Positions 25,583 to 35,590 of a stretch of 38,849 bases of DNA are shown piece by piece. The translations under genes and the position numbers were made by a program. Location of the stretch: the NCBI GenBank assembly GCA_944382845.1, contig CALWNN010000007.1, positions 1 through 38,849 of the forward strand. The letters are read 5' to 3'. How positions within the stretch are numbered: the stretch's first letter is position 1; the number at the start of each line of letters is the position of its first letter. The DNA is from an uncultured Clostridia bacterium (GTDB taxonomy: Bacteria > Bacillota > Clostridia > Oscillospirales > Ruminococcaceae). The notes below the pieces were generated by a model. It was given only the letters and a program-made list of their open reading frames with translations. It was not told the origin of the DNA and made no database searches.

Positions 25583-26716
25583 ATGTTAAACAAAAACGGA
25601 GGAGACAGATTCTCAAAGCTCCAGAAATACGAACCAATCATTGCAGGCGCGGCTTTATTTATAGGTCTCGCCTTGCTTGCGGCATATATTATAACCTTTG
25701 TTATCAAGACAAACAACGATGCAGAGCAGTTTATAACAAAAACGTCAAGCGCTTTTTATGAAAACACCTCTATTGAAAAATTTTTCGATTTTGAATCTCT
25801 TGACATTTCCGTTTCTGCCGACGGCTCAGAAATAGTAGAAACGGTTGAGCTTTTCGAGGGGGTATACCTTACTGCGGACAGCAGGGGCGTAACAGTTCTT
25901 GTAGACGAAAACAGCAAACTTATAAAGTCGTCTGTTTTTGTTGCCGATAACGGCGACAGAATAAACGCATATTCAAATGAAAACGGAGTAACATTCGCAT
26001 CAGAGGGAAGCAATATTAAGGAATTTACCTTAAACGGTTATAATTTTGTAATTGACGATGACAAAAAAGTAACCGTTGACGGGTACAAGCTTATATCAGA
26101 CTCGTCGGCTGTTCCTGTGACGACAACTGCTCAGACGACGACAGTTCCGGAAACAACTACCGTGCCCGAAACAACGACTGTTCCCGAAACATCGGGAATT
26201 GAAGGCTCTGATACCAAAACTGCTACGACAACGACTGCAACAACAACTACAACCACAGTTGCTACAACGACCACTCCTGCTCCTACCACTACCACTACCA
26301 AGAAAACGACTGTGACCACTCAGTACAACACCAGCGATGAAATGATCGCAGAGGTTCTCAAGCTTGTAAACGAGGAGAGAAAAAAAGCCGGACTTTCTCC
26401 GCTTTCCGGACTTATTGCTCTTGACAAGGCAGCCCAGATAAGAGCCGGCGAGATCACCGGTGCGGATTCAAACTTCTCCCACACAAGACCAAGCGGAAAG
26501 CAGTGGTACACCGTGCTTGATGAAAACTACATTTGCTACACTGCGGCAGGAGAAAATCTGGCAGCAGGTCAGTCTACTGCCGAAATAGTAGTTTCCGAAT
26601 GGATGGCATCCCCCGATCACAGAGCAAACATTCTTGAACCCGAATTCAAATACATGGGTGTAGGATACGTGGAATATGACGGCTATCTTTACTGGGCGCA
26701 GCTGTTTTTAAGCTGA
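25583..26716 (+). CDS. Membrane-anchored CAP-domain protein with Thr-rich linker
   Basis: 377 residues. A short cytoplasmic N-terminus is followed by one membrane span (about 19-41, uncleaved anchor), an outer beta-rich domain of about 130 residues, a linker of near-repeats VPETTT and Thr runs (about 185-245) and a C-terminal CAP domain with FSHTRPSG, AGENLA and PDHRANIL. The CAP domain is similar to that of the protein at 21056-22528. The linker probably spans the cell wall. ATG 25583 follows GAGGTAATT. Function of the CAP domain unknown. Confidence 0.87.
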   Translation: MLNKNGGDRFSKLQKYEPIIAGAALFIGLALLAAYIITFVIKTNNDAEQFITKTSSAFYENTSIEKFFDFESLDISVSADGSEIVETVELFEGVYLTADSRGVTVLVDENSKLIKSSVFVADNGDRINAYSNENGVTFASEGSNIKEFTLNGYNFVIDDDKKVTVDGYKLISDSSAVPVTTTAQTTTVPETTTVPETTTVPETSGIEGSDTKTATTTTATTTTTTVATTTTPAPTTTTTKKTTVTTQYNTSDEMIAEVLKLVNEERKKAGLSPLSGLIALDKAAQIRAGEITGADSNFSHTRPSGKQWYTVLDENYICYTAAGENLAAGQSTAEIVVSEWMASPDHRANILEPEFKYMGVGYVEYDGYLYWAQLFLS

Positions 26717-26729
26717 CCTTAAAAATTTC

Positions 26730-26827
26730 AAATCGGAGCAAAGCTCCTCAGTTTTTCAGTGGGGGATTAAAACCCCCACTGAAACCCTGCCGAATATTCG
26801 GCAGGGGAACATCGGCGACTTGGTTAT
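26730..26827 (-). repeat. Dispersed hairpin repeat, copy 6 (compact form)
   Basis: 98-base minus-orientation form with both family ends (AAATCGGAGCAAAGC at 26730-26744; ATAACCAAGTCGCCGATGT on the minus strand at 26809-26827) and only three hairpins: GGAGC/GCTCC, TTTCAGTGGGGG/CCCCCACTGAAA and CCTGCCGAATATTCGGCAGG. The CTGCAG hairpin and GCCTCC hairpin are missing. Confidence 0.9.
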
Positions 26828-26844
26828 TTGTCTGACAGATATAC

Positions 26845-26879
26845 AAACCCCCGTGACTTTCCGAGTCACGGGGGTTTTC
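26845..26879 (+). terminator. Terminator after CAP gene and repeat copy 6
   Basis: 14-bp stem AAACCCCCGTGACT / AGTCACGGGGGTTT around TTCCG, followed by a short T tract. Strong stem, weak T tract. Confidence 0.7.
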
Positions 26880-26914
26880 CATTTCACGCAAACTATCATA
26901 GCAACAAATTCAGT

Positions 26915-26948
26915 AAAAACAAAACTCTCCTTTTTCGGAAGGAGAGTT
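26915..26948 (-). terminator. Terminator of the metY-like transcript
   Basis: On the minus strand AACTCTCC, loop, GGAGAGTT followed by TTGTTTTT, 19 bases past the metY-like stop codon. Confidence 0.82.
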
Positions 26949-26966
26949 AATGTCAATCATGAGATA

Positions 26967-28238
26967 TCATTTGCCTATCGCAGCAAATCCTCGTTCTACA
27001 TCCTCGATAATGTCCTCAACATTTTCAAGTCCTACAGAAAAACGAATAAGTCCGCCGTCAATTCCCGCTGCAACAAGCTGTTCATCGGTAAGCTGACGGT
27101 GAGTGGCTGACGCCGGGTGAAGAACACAGGTACGAATGTCCGCAACGTGTACTTCGTTTGAAGCAAGCTTTAAACTGTCCATGAATTTAACTGCATTGTC
27201 ACGTCCGCCCTTTATTGAGAAGGAGATTACCCCGCTTGTTCCCTTGGGAAGGTACTTCTTGGCAAGATAATTGTACTTGTCCGATTCAAGTCCCGGATAA
27301 GACACAAAGTTAGCATATCCTGAATCTTCAATGAATTTTGCCACTTTAAGAGCGTTTTCGCAGTAGCGGTCCATTCTCACTGCAAGAGTTTCGATTCCAA
27401 GGTTTAAAAGGAACGAACTGTGAGCCGCAGGATAACAGCCGAAATCCCTCATGAGCTGCATTCTTGCCTTTGTAATATAAGGTGCGGCAGGATATTTTTC
27501 AGTGTAGATTATTCCGTGATAACTTTCGTCAGGCTCGGTAAGTCCGGGGAATTTTCCGTTTGTAAAGTCAAACTTTCCGCTGTCGATAATTGCTCCGCCA
27601 ACCTGCACTGCGTGTCCGTCAAGGTACTTTGAGGTCGAGTGCATAACAATATCGGCTCCCCACTCGATAGGACGGCAAAGATAAGGCGTTGCAAAGGTAT
27701 TGTCAACAATAAGAGGAACTCCGTTTGCGTGCGCAACTCTCGCCCATTTTTCAATATCAAGAACTGTAAGAGCAGGGTTTGCTATAGTTTCTCCGAACAT
27801 AGCCTTTGTGTTTGGCTTGAAAGCAGCCATAAGCTCTTCCTCGCTTGCGTCAACATCAACGTATATACACTCTATTCCCATTTTTGCAAGAGTTACAGAG
27901 AAAAGATTTATTGTTCCGCCGTAAATGGACGAGGACGCAACAAAGCTATCCCCGGCACTGCATATGTTGAGAATTGAAATGAGAGTTGCAGCCTGTCCCG
28001 AAGAAGTACACATTGCGGCAACTCCTCCCTCCAATGCGGCAAGCTTCTTTTCAACAGCGTCTGTTGTGGGGTTTTCAAATCTTGAATAAATAAGACTCTT
28101 TGTGGGGTCGTCAAAAACTGCCGCCACGTCGTCTGTCGAATCGTAAACGTAGGTGGTGCTTTGTACGATAGGCATAACTCTTGGTTCGCCGTTTTTAGGT
28201 GTGTAGCCTTCATGAAGGCATTGTGTTTCAATTCTCAT
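26967..28238 (-). CDS. metY: O-acetylhomoserine sulfhydrylase family protein (Cys/Met PLP enzyme)
   Basis: 423-residue PLP enzyme of the Cys/Met metabolism family. PLP-lysine Lys204 lies in HSTSKYLDGH; Tyr in YSRFENPTT, the phosphate-binding SSGQAA and IVDNTFATPYLCRP are typical of MetY. It should make homocysteine (or methionine) from O-acetylhomoserine and sulfide or methanethiol in the cytosol. Methionine gamma-lyase is the main alternative. ATG 28238 with AAGGAAGA six bases upstream is preferred over ATG 28256, which has no binding site. Follows the lipase by 45 bases. Confidence 0.88.
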   Translation of the reverse strand: MRIETQCLHEGYTPKNGEPRVMPIVQSTTYVYDSTDDVAAVFDDPTKSLIYSRFENPTTDAVEKKLAALEGGVAAMCTSSGQAATLISILNICSAGDSFVASSSIYGGTINLFSVTLAKMGIECIYVDVDASEEELMAAFKPNTKAMFGETIANPALTVLDIEKWARVAHANGVPLIVDNTFATPYLCRPIEWGADIVMHSTSKYLDGHAVQVGGAIIDSGKFDFTNGKFPGLTEPDESYHGIIYTEKYPAAPYITKARMQLMRDFGCYPAAHSSFLLNLGIETLAVRMDRYCENALKVAKFIEDSGYANFVSYPGLESDKYNYLAKKYLPKGTSGVISFSIKGGRDNAVKFMDSLKLASNEVHVADIRTCVLHPASATHRQLTDEQLVAAGIDGGLIRFSVGLENVEDIIEDVERGFAAIGK

Positions 28239-28283
28239 GAATGATCTTCCTTTCATTTTATGTTGTTTGTTTGAAATTCAAAG

Positions 28284-29615
28284 CTAAAAGCCTTTTTCTA
28301 TAAGTTCCTTTATAATATCCATATAAAAAGCTCTCACATCAAATCCGTCAATGTTTTCACGGTTAAGATCGATTACATCTCCGTGAGATATTCCTCTTTT
28401 ATATCTTCCGTCAGCATTTACAGTCTTGAAATCTTCGCCCCATTTCATAGCCTCAATAGAAACAAGCCCGTCGTTTTCTCCGTCAAAATGCTTTACAAGA
28501 TGATATGAAAGGTTAAGAGGAAATTTCCCGCTTTGCGCCTTTGACATTATCGAGCCTATGCTCTGATAATAAACCTCCGCAGAGTCGTGATATTTTTCGT
28601 TGAATCCCTTACAGCTTGAAGCGGTAAGGTCATTTACTGCGCTTAAAAAGTCAGGCTCCTTGTCCCCGAGTTTTTTTAAGGCGGAATTATATTTATTTGC
28701 AATTGCAAGGCGCATCTTTTCGGGAACTTTTTCAAGAAGATAGTCTGCAAACATACAACCTCGGTGAGGAGTATTTACTGTTGTAAGAGAAGCCACCATG
28801 TCGGCGCATCCAAAACCGCTTATTGCGCATCTGCTGTCAAGACCGCCCTTTGAGTGAGCGATTATATTAACCTTTTCACATCCTGTTTTTTCTACAATAT
28901 CCCTGATTCTTTGTGCAAGCTGTTTTCCGCACACCTCAACAGAAGCGGCGGATTCCTGCTCTCCGTAATAAATCTCACAGCCGTTTCTTTTAAGCGCACC
29001 GGGAATCCTTCCCCAGTAGTTGAAAAACCTTATGTCACGAAAGAAAACTCCATGAACAAGAACAACCGGATATCTTGTTTTACAAATATGGTTTTCAGCC
29101 TGAATCTTATCTTCCCGAAGCTTTTCTTCTTCAAATTCAGCTTCCTTGTTTGTGACTAATATAATTTTAACAAGAACGATTATATTTATCACAGGGATAT
29201 ATCCGCAAATAATCCCTATAAGCCTGAGAGTTATCCCAAGCTGAACAGAGGTAAGATACACCCTGATTATACCGTTTATAAACATTATCAGAAGAGACAA
29301 GACCGATATGACTGCCGAAGCAATCCTGATACCGAGAGAAAGCTCTGAAAATACAAGATAATACGCTCCGAAAGCGATATTGAACACGCAGAGAGCCAGG
29401 AACATTCCAAGAATAAGGCTTCCGCATTTTAATTGGAGCAGACGTTTTGTACTATATTTTCTTAGTGTGGGTTTTACGTTAAGGTAAATAAACACAACGG
29501 TAAACGCCAATGCCGCAATAACTGTAACAAAGACCGAAGCGTCAAGCAAAGCACACAAAGGCAACCAGTTTGTGCATATAAAAAGAATTATCGTTTTAAA
29601 ACAGGCAGCAATCAT
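28284..29615 (-). CDS. Membrane-anchored alpha/beta hydrolase (lipase class 2-like)
   Basis: 443 residues. About five hydrophobic segments fill residues 5-155, then a charged Glu/Lys helix, then a soluble alpha/beta hydrolase domain. The oxyanion segment PVVLVHGV is at 183-190, the nucleophile Ser255 is in AHSKGG (the triacylglycerol lipase family usually has GHSxGG), and a late Asp and His are in FDGENDGLVS and ISHGDVID. The catalytic domain appears to lie on the cytoplasmic or outer face according to a topology I cannot settle. Lipase or acyl-ester hydrolase is inferred from similarity to bacterial lipase A type enzymes. ATG 29615 follows GGGGAAG. Confidence 0.78.
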   Translation of the reverse strand: MIAACFKTIILFICTNWLPLCALLDASVFVTVIAALAFTVVFIYLNVKPTLRKYSTKRLLQLKCGSLILGMFLALCVFNIAFGAYYLVFSELSLGIRIASAVISVLSLLIMFINGIIRVYLTSVQLGITLRLIGIICGYIPVINIIVLVKIILVTNKEAEFEEEKLREDKIQAENHICKTRYPVVLVHGVFFRDIRFFNYWGRIPGALKRNGCEIYYGEQESAASVEVCGKQLAQRIRDIVEKTGCEKVNIIAHSKGGLDSRCAISGFGCADMVASLTTVNTPHRGCMFADYLLEKVPEKMRLAIANKYNSALKKLGDKEPDFLSAVNDLTASSCKGFNEKYHDSAEVYYQSIGSIMSKAQSGKFPLNLSYHLVKHFDGENDGLVSIEAMKWGEDFKTVNADGRYKRGISHGDVIDLNRENIDGFDVRAFYMDIIKELIEKGF

Positions 29616-29682
29616 TTTTCTTCCCCAATCAAACTTTTCTTGTATCTGTTTTATTTGTTATGCGTCTTTCAAAGATGATCCC

Positions 29683-31119
29683 TTAAACATTTATCTCCGC
29701 AACGTCGTCCGAAACCCCGTTGGCTTCAAGTACAGGCTTAACGCAATTTTCAATAAATTCATCAACCTGTTCGGGACATCTTCCGATAAAGTTCTCAGGC
29801 TTCATGATAGCGTCCATTTCTTCCTTGGTTATCATAAACATGGGGTCGTTTAAAATAAGTTCGCAAAGGTTGTTGTCAAGTCCCTCACGCTTTACTCTTG
29901 CACCTGCCATCATGGAATATTCCCTTATTCTCTCGTGAAGTTCCTGACGGTTGCCACCCTTCTTGACAGCGTCCATCATGATGTTTTCGGTCGCCATAAA
30001 GGGAAGCTCTGCCATAACTCGTCTTGTGATGATCTTGTCATAAACAACAAGTCCATTCTCCGGGTCGGTCACGTTAAGCATTATGTTCAGAATTGCGTCA
30101 ACTCCGAGGAAAGCCTCAGCAACCGATATTCTCTTGTTTGCAGAGTCGTCAAGAGTTCTTTCAAACCACTGGGTTCCCGCTGTGAATGCAGGGTTTAATA
30201 CGTCGCACATAACGTATCTTGCAAGTGATGTTATCCTTTCGTCTCTCATAGGATTTCTCTTGTACGCCATTGCGGAAGAACCTATCTGGTTTTTCTCAAA
30301 AGGCTCTTCTATCTCCTTGAACGACTGCAAAATTCTTATGTCGTTTGAAAACTTGCTTGCAGACTGTGCGATTCCCGCAAGCACTGAACAAACCTGATAA
30401 TCGACTTTTCTTGAATATGTCTGACCGGAAACAGGCACAACTGCGTCAAATCCCATTTCCTCGGCAATCATTTTTTCAAGCTCCTTTATTTTAGATGTAT
30501 CACCCTCAAAAAGCTCCATAAATGAAGCCTGAGTTCCCGTTGTTCCCTTTGAGCCGAGAAGCTTCAGATTCTTTATTCTGAAATCAAGATCCTCAAGGTC
30601 CATAAGAAGCTCGTTGCACCACAAGGTTGCACGCTTGCCCACTGTTGTAAGCTGGGCAGGCTGAAGATGAGTATAAGCAAGGCAGGGCAGGCTTTTATAC
30701 TTATCCGCAAAAATCGAAAGCTGAGAAATAATCTTTACAAGCTTTCTTTTTACAACCTTCAGAGCGTCTCTCATTATAATTATATCTGTATTGTCGCCAA
30801 CGTAGCACGATGTTGCCCCAAGGTGGATTATCCCGGCAGCCTTCGGGCAAACCTGACCGTAAGCATACACATGAGCCATAACGTCGTGACGGACAAGCTT
30901 TTCACGCTCTGCGGCCACAGCGTAGTCAATGTTTTCAACGTTTGCTTCAAGTTCGTCCACCTGTTCCTGAGTTACAGGAAGCCCGAGCTTCATTTCAGCT
31001 CTTGCAAGGGCTACCCAGAGTTTTCTCCATGTAGTGAATTTTTTATCGGCAGAAAAAAGGTATTGCATTTCCTTGCTTGCATATCTTGTGCAAAAAGGGC
31101 TTTCGTAGCTGTTTGTCAT
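29683..31119 (-). CDS. purB: Adenylosuccinate lyase
   Basis: 478-residue cytosolic enzyme that catalyses two fumarate-releasing steps in purine synthesis. The fumarase/ASL superfamily signature SSAMAYKRNP is at 281-290; the HDVMAHVYAYG and TSCYVGDNTD segments are conserved. ATG 31119 with AAAGGACG upstream; the frame remains open 24 codons upstream through the promoter, which is not coding. First gene of a probable purB-lipase-metY transcript (gaps 67 and 45 bases); the grouping is not an obvious pathway. Confidence 0.95.
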   Translation of the reverse strand: MTNSYESPFCTRYASKEMQYLFSADKKFTTWRKLWVALARAEMKLGLPVTQEQVDELEANVENIDYAVAAEREKLVRHDVMAHVYAYGQVCPKAAGIIHLGATSCYVGDNTDIIIMRDALKVVKRKLVKIISQLSIFADKYKSLPCLAYTHLQPAQLTTVGKRATLWCNELLMDLEDLDFRIKNLKLLGSKGTTGTQASFMELFEGDTSKIKELEKMIAEEMGFDAVVPVSGQTYSRKVDYQVCSVLAGIAQSASKFSNDIRILQSFKEIEEPFEKNQIGSSAMAYKRNPMRDERITSLARYVMCDVLNPAFTAGTQWFERTLDDSANKRISVAEAFLGVDAILNIMLNVTDPENGLVVYDKIITRRVMAELPFMATENIMMDAVKKGGNRQELHERIREYSMMAGARVKREGLDNNLCELILNDPMFMITKEEMDAIMKPENFIGRCPEQVDEFIENCVKPVLEANGVSDDVAEINV

Positions 31120-31162
31120 AATTAAAACGTCCTTTCGATTCGTATTAAAATTGAATAAAAAC

Positions 31163-31191
31163 ATTATAACATATTTTTTTGAATATAACAA
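31163..31191 (-). promoter_or_regulatory. Promoter of purB
   Basis: Minus strand TTGTTA (31191-31186), 17 bases, TATAAT (31168-31163). Confidence 0.78.
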
Positions 31192-31313
31192 GACTTTATC
31201 TCCGGTTAATTGAAAAGTCGCAAATACAACCAGAAGGCACGCAAGAACTTTTGTGGTAAATTGGCGTTACAAAGCAGATTTTATTTTCTCACAAGTGAAT
31301 TTTTCACAGGTAA

Positions 31314-31356
31314 AATATAAAAAAAGACGCTGAACCCAACGAAAAGGGTCAGCGTC
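31314..31356 (-). terminator. Rho-independent terminator (minus strand)
   Basis: GACGCTGACCC / GGGT(T)CAGCGTC stem with a T run at 31319-31325 on the minus strand. It would end transcription from the GH operon or from the candidate RNA before the purB promoter. Confidence 0.85.
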
Positions 31357-31424
31357 ATGCTGAAGATGGAAACGTGGCTTTAACACGTGACTACGGGTAC
31401 GTGTTGTCACCAAGGCGACAACAC
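31321..31424 (-). ncRNA. Candidate structured RNA or regulatory 3' UTR with terminator
   Basis: Minus-strand block in the 494-base gap between the GH5 lipoprotein gene and purB. It has hairpin GTGTTGTC/GACAACAC (31401-31424) and the competing pairing AACACGT/ACGTGTT (31382-31405), which share GTGTT, plus ACGTG/CACGT (31372-31388) that would compete again. It ends in an 11-bp terminator hairpin GACGCTG(A)ACCC/GGGTCAGCGTC (31326-31356) with a T7 tract only on the minus strand. Upstream at about 31453-31560 lies a 36-codon open frame on the same strand with no start codon or binding site. No RNA family was recognised. Confidence 0.35.
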
Positions 31425-31613
31425 AGCGTATTTCATTTTTTCTGTAGCTTATTCAAACCGCTAAAAAAGTGTTACCCACATAACAGAAGTACCCGGAAAA
31501 GACGGAGAGTTCTGTGCTTGCGGGGTTTTTGACTGTCAAAGAATCAAAGCCTCCGATTTGACGTTATTTCACAAGTCATTGACAAGAGCATATGCCTATC
31601 CGCCTTTTAAAAT

Positions 31614-32777
31614 TCAGCTTGAAAGTGAATCCATAATTGCATTGACGATTTCAGGAGCATACCACGACAAATCATTTCGGTTAAAAATTCCGAACAGTTC
31701 GTTTCCGGATATGTAATATCCGTTATCCCACCATACGCACGGTATACCGTATTTTTCAGCGGTGCTTACATAATAGGAAGCCCATTTTTCAACCTCTTCA
31801 TTATTTCTTGTCATCAAGTCGCCGTCAATAAGCTTCGATACCGCTCCGTATTCTGTTATTATTACGGGAATACCCTTGCTCGTAAAAGTTTGGTCAAGAT
31901 TATAGAACAGATTGTCTATCTCGGACGCACAGGAATCGTCAAAATTATATGCGTTCCAGCTTTCACCCACAGAATCGTATGTAAAACGGTATGGAGTATA
32001 CGCATGAATTGAAACTCCTACATACTTGTCGTCAGGAATTGTCAGATTTTCAATAGCAACCGAAACAGGCTGTGCGGCAAATGTGGTTATAAGAAGAGTT
32101 CTTTTTTCGTTGTTTCCTCCTGTTGCTCTGACAGCCTTGATAAAAGTGTCGTTAAGCTGATTAAGAGCGTCTCTTCCCTCTTCTGTTCCTCCGTTCCATT
32201 CGTTTGTTCCGCCCACAATTCGAGGCTCGTTAAGTCCCTCGAAAATAAGGTGATCGCCATAATCGGAAAAACGTTCTGCAATCTGAGTCCAAAGGGCGGT
32301 AAGCTGTGCTTTTACATCGTCAAGTCCGTCATACTGCGGCTTTATCCAGTTGGTCTCGTGATGAGTATTCAGGATAACATACATATCGTTTTTCATAGCA
32401 TAGCCTACAACTTCCTCAACACGGTTCATCCATTCTTCGTCAACAGTATAGTCCGGGGCTTCTCCCATATAACCGTCCCAAGTTGTCGGAATACGGATAG
32501 TATTGAAGCCCGCTTTGTATACCTCGTCTATCATTTGCTGAGTTGTGACCGGATTTCCCCATGCGGTTTCGCCTCCCTCTGCGTCGAGGGTGTTGCCCAA
32601 ATTCCAGCCTGCACCCATTTCAGCGATAAGTTCGGTTGAGGTTATGTCCCGCATTTCCCCAAGCGGACGGGTATCTTTCTCAGCAGCTTTTTCCTCGGTA
32701 GGTTTGTTTTTTCCTGCGCACGCAGTCATTGAAGCCGCCATGACTGCCGCCGTAAATAAAGCAAAAACCTTTTTCAT
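31614..32777 (-). CDS. GH5 (subfamily 4-like) endoglucanase/xyloglucanase lipoprotein
   Basis: 387-residue lipoprotein: lipobox MTAC (Cys20), short Lys/Glu linker, then a complete GH5 TIM barrel. It has GWNLGNTLDA, the acid/base Glu184 in GLNEPR and the nucleophile Glu309 in ITEYG; IRIPTTW and HHE are typical of subfamily 4. It should cleave beta-1,4-glucan, xyloglucan or mixed-linkage glucan at the cell surface. No dockerin or carbohydrate-binding module, so it is membrane-tethered, not cellulosomal. ATG 32777 follows AAAGGAAG. Last gene of the abfA operon, 19 bases after the other GH5. Confidence 0.9.
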   Translation of the reverse strand: MKKVFALFTAAVMAASMTACAGKNKPTEEKAAEKDTRPLGEMRDITSTELIAEMGAGWNLGNTLDAEGGETAWGNPVTTQQMIDEVYKAGFNTIRIPTTWDGYMGEAPDYTVDEEWMNRVEEVVGYAMKNDMYVILNTHHETNWIKPQYDGLDDVKAQLTALWTQIAERFSDYGDHLIFEGLNEPRIVGGTNEWNGGTEEGRDALNQLNDTFIKAVRATGGNNEKRTLLITTFAAQPVSVAIENLTIPDDKYVGVSIHAYTPYRFTYDSVGESWNAYNFDDSCASEIDNLFYNLDQTFTSKGIPVIITEYGAVSKLIDGDLMTRNNEEVEKWASYYVSTAEKYGIPCVWWDNGYYISGNELFGIFNRNDLSWYAPEIVNAIMDSLSS

Positions 32778-32796
32778 AAAAATCTTCCTTTCAAAA

Positions 32797-33807
32797 TCAA
32801 AGACACTGAATTATCCTGTTCAGAAACGGTGAATAGTGTTCGCCGCTTATGCCGAAATTCATACTCTTATATGTCCACGCCGCTCTGCCGATGCCGTACT
32901 TTTCAAAAACGCTGTGAATATCTTCAAACCATAATGCCGTATCGCTTATGTCTGCCATGTCAATAACCCCGTACTCTCCGCAGTAAAGCGGAACATTGGC
33001 ATTTTCGGCAGCTTCGACCGCCTCGGAAATAAGCTTTTCCATAAATTCAACTCCCATTCTGTCAGTATTGTAAAGACCTGAACCAAAACAGCATATTTCT
33101 TTTGAAACCTTGCGGTAACTTTCAATATTTTCGGAATAGCGGATGGCTCTGTCTGCCAGAAGCGGCTGCCACGAGGCAAGCTGGTGAGTGAACAGGAACG
33201 GTTCATAAAAATGAAAATTGTACACGATATTATCATTTTCAGGCAGTTTCAGAAGCGCAAGGGTATGAACGCTGTTCCACTGTATTCCGCCCACGATAAT
33301 TTTTGTTTCAGGAGCAAACTTTCTGATTTCGGTTATCGCCCTTGAAGCAAGGCTGTTCCAGCGTGAGTTGTCCCGTTCAACGATTTCATTCAGAAGTTCA
33401 AAGGAAACAAAGCTGTATTTACCGTATCGTGCGGCAATGTTTTTCCACAGAGAAATAAACCTGTCCTGCAATTCGGCGCTGTCAAACATCACATTGTCCT
33501 CAGGCTTGTTGTCAAAGGAAAAGCCCTTTGTGCGGTGAACATCAAGAATAAGATTCAGCCCGCATTTTTCGCACCATTCAACACAGCTGTCAATATGCCC
33601 GTATCCGCTTTCCTGCGGAATACCGTCCTCGTCCTCAATCACATTATAATCTATCGGAAGACGAATATGGTCAAGCCCCCAGCCTGCGATTGTCCGAATA
33701 TCATTTTCTGTGATAAACTCACTATAATGCTTCTCGGAATACTCGGAACATTGCGAAAGCCAACCGCCGAGATTTATTCCCCGCATATAACCGTTAAACT
33801 TTTTCAT
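32797..33807 (-). CDS. Cytoplasmic GH5 glycoside hydrolase
   Basis: 336-residue GH5 barrel with no signal peptide. N-terminal MRGINLGGWLSQ, HIRLPIDYN, acid/base Glu141 in LLNE and nucleophile Glu278 in CGEYG are present. It resembles the intracellular GH5 enzymes (subfamily 37-like) that trim imported beta-linked oligosaccharides. ATG 33807 with AAGGAGAAATAC upstream, 12 bases after abfA. Exact linkage specificity cannot be read from the sequence. Confidence 0.83.
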   Translation of the reverse strand: MKKFNGYMRGINLGGWLSQCSEYSEKHYSEFITENDIRTIAGWGLDHIRLPIDYNVIEDEDGIPQESGYGHIDSCVEWCEKCGLNLILDVHRTKGFSFDNKPEDNVMFDSAELQDRFISLWKNIAARYGKYSFVSFELLNEIVERDNSRWNSLASRAITEIRKFAPETKIIVGGIQWNSVHTLALLKLPENDNIVYNFHFYEPFLFTHQLASWQPLLADRAIRYSENIESYRKVSKEICCFGSGLYNTDRMGVEFMEKLISEAVEAAENANVPLYCGEYGVIDMADISDTALWFEDIHSVFEKYGIGRAAWTYKSMNFGISGEHYSPFLNRIIQCL

Positions 33808-33819
33808 ATGTATTTCTCC

Positions 33820-35310
<1,491 letters not shown>

Positions 35311-35351
35311 TCAATAAGGGGCCTGCCCTAAGTTTGTTAAAATCATTTTAC

Positions 35352-35380
35352 ATTATGGCACAGAAAAACACAATAATCAA
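35352..35380 (-). promoter_or_regulatory. Promoter of the abfA operon
   Basis: Minus strand TTGATT (35380-35375), 17 bases, CATAAT (35357-35352). A half-site ATATGTTA lies 14 bases upstream of the -35 box. Confidence 0.6.
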
Positions 35381-35394
35381 TAATGCAATTATAC

Positions 35395-35483
35395 TAACAT
35401 ATCCTGCAATATTCACACGCTGAAAAAAAACAGCCTCTTGACATAAGCTGCACAATATGTTAGCATATAAGTATTATATGTTA
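35395..35483. promoter_or_regulatory. Candidate AraC-regulator half-sites
   Basis: ATATGTTA occurs three times in the divergent region: on the minus strand at 35402-35395 and on the plus strand at 35455-35462 and 35476-35483. The two plus copies are 21 bases apart (two helical turns), as AraC-family half-sites often are. The first two extend to a 13-bp inverted repeat with one mismatch (TATACTAACATAT / ATATGTTAGCATA). Confidence 0.5.
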
Positions 35484-35513
35484 TTGTTTTTGCCGATAAT
35501 TCTGTATTATAAT
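35484..35513 (+). promoter_or_regulatory. Promoter of the araC-like gene
   Basis: TTGTTT (35484-35489), 18 bases, TATAAT (35508-35513). A second possible promoter is TTGACA (35438-35443) with TAGCAT 17 bases on, overlapping a half-site. Confidence 0.6.
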
Positions 35514-35590
35514 TTAAATACAGGATTAACAGCAGATAGGTCAACGCCGCACAGAGCTTGTAAGGCGTTGTCACAAAGGAGGTATGAACT

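Noticed and set aside
26131-26319. Minus-strand Val-rich open frame
   Set aside because: It is the complement of the Thr-rich linker (ACN/GTN) of the CAP protein on the plus strand.
1-26827. CRISPR array
   Set aside because: The repeats are 100-200 bases, far apart, in both orientations and without regular spacers.
28239-28283. SAM or T-box riboswitch for the metY-like gene
   Set aside because: The upstream gap is only 45 bases, too short to hold one.
31453-31563. Short minus-strand frame of about 36 codons in the gap after the GH operon
   Set aside because: No start codon or ribosome binding site; kept only as part of the candidate RNA region.
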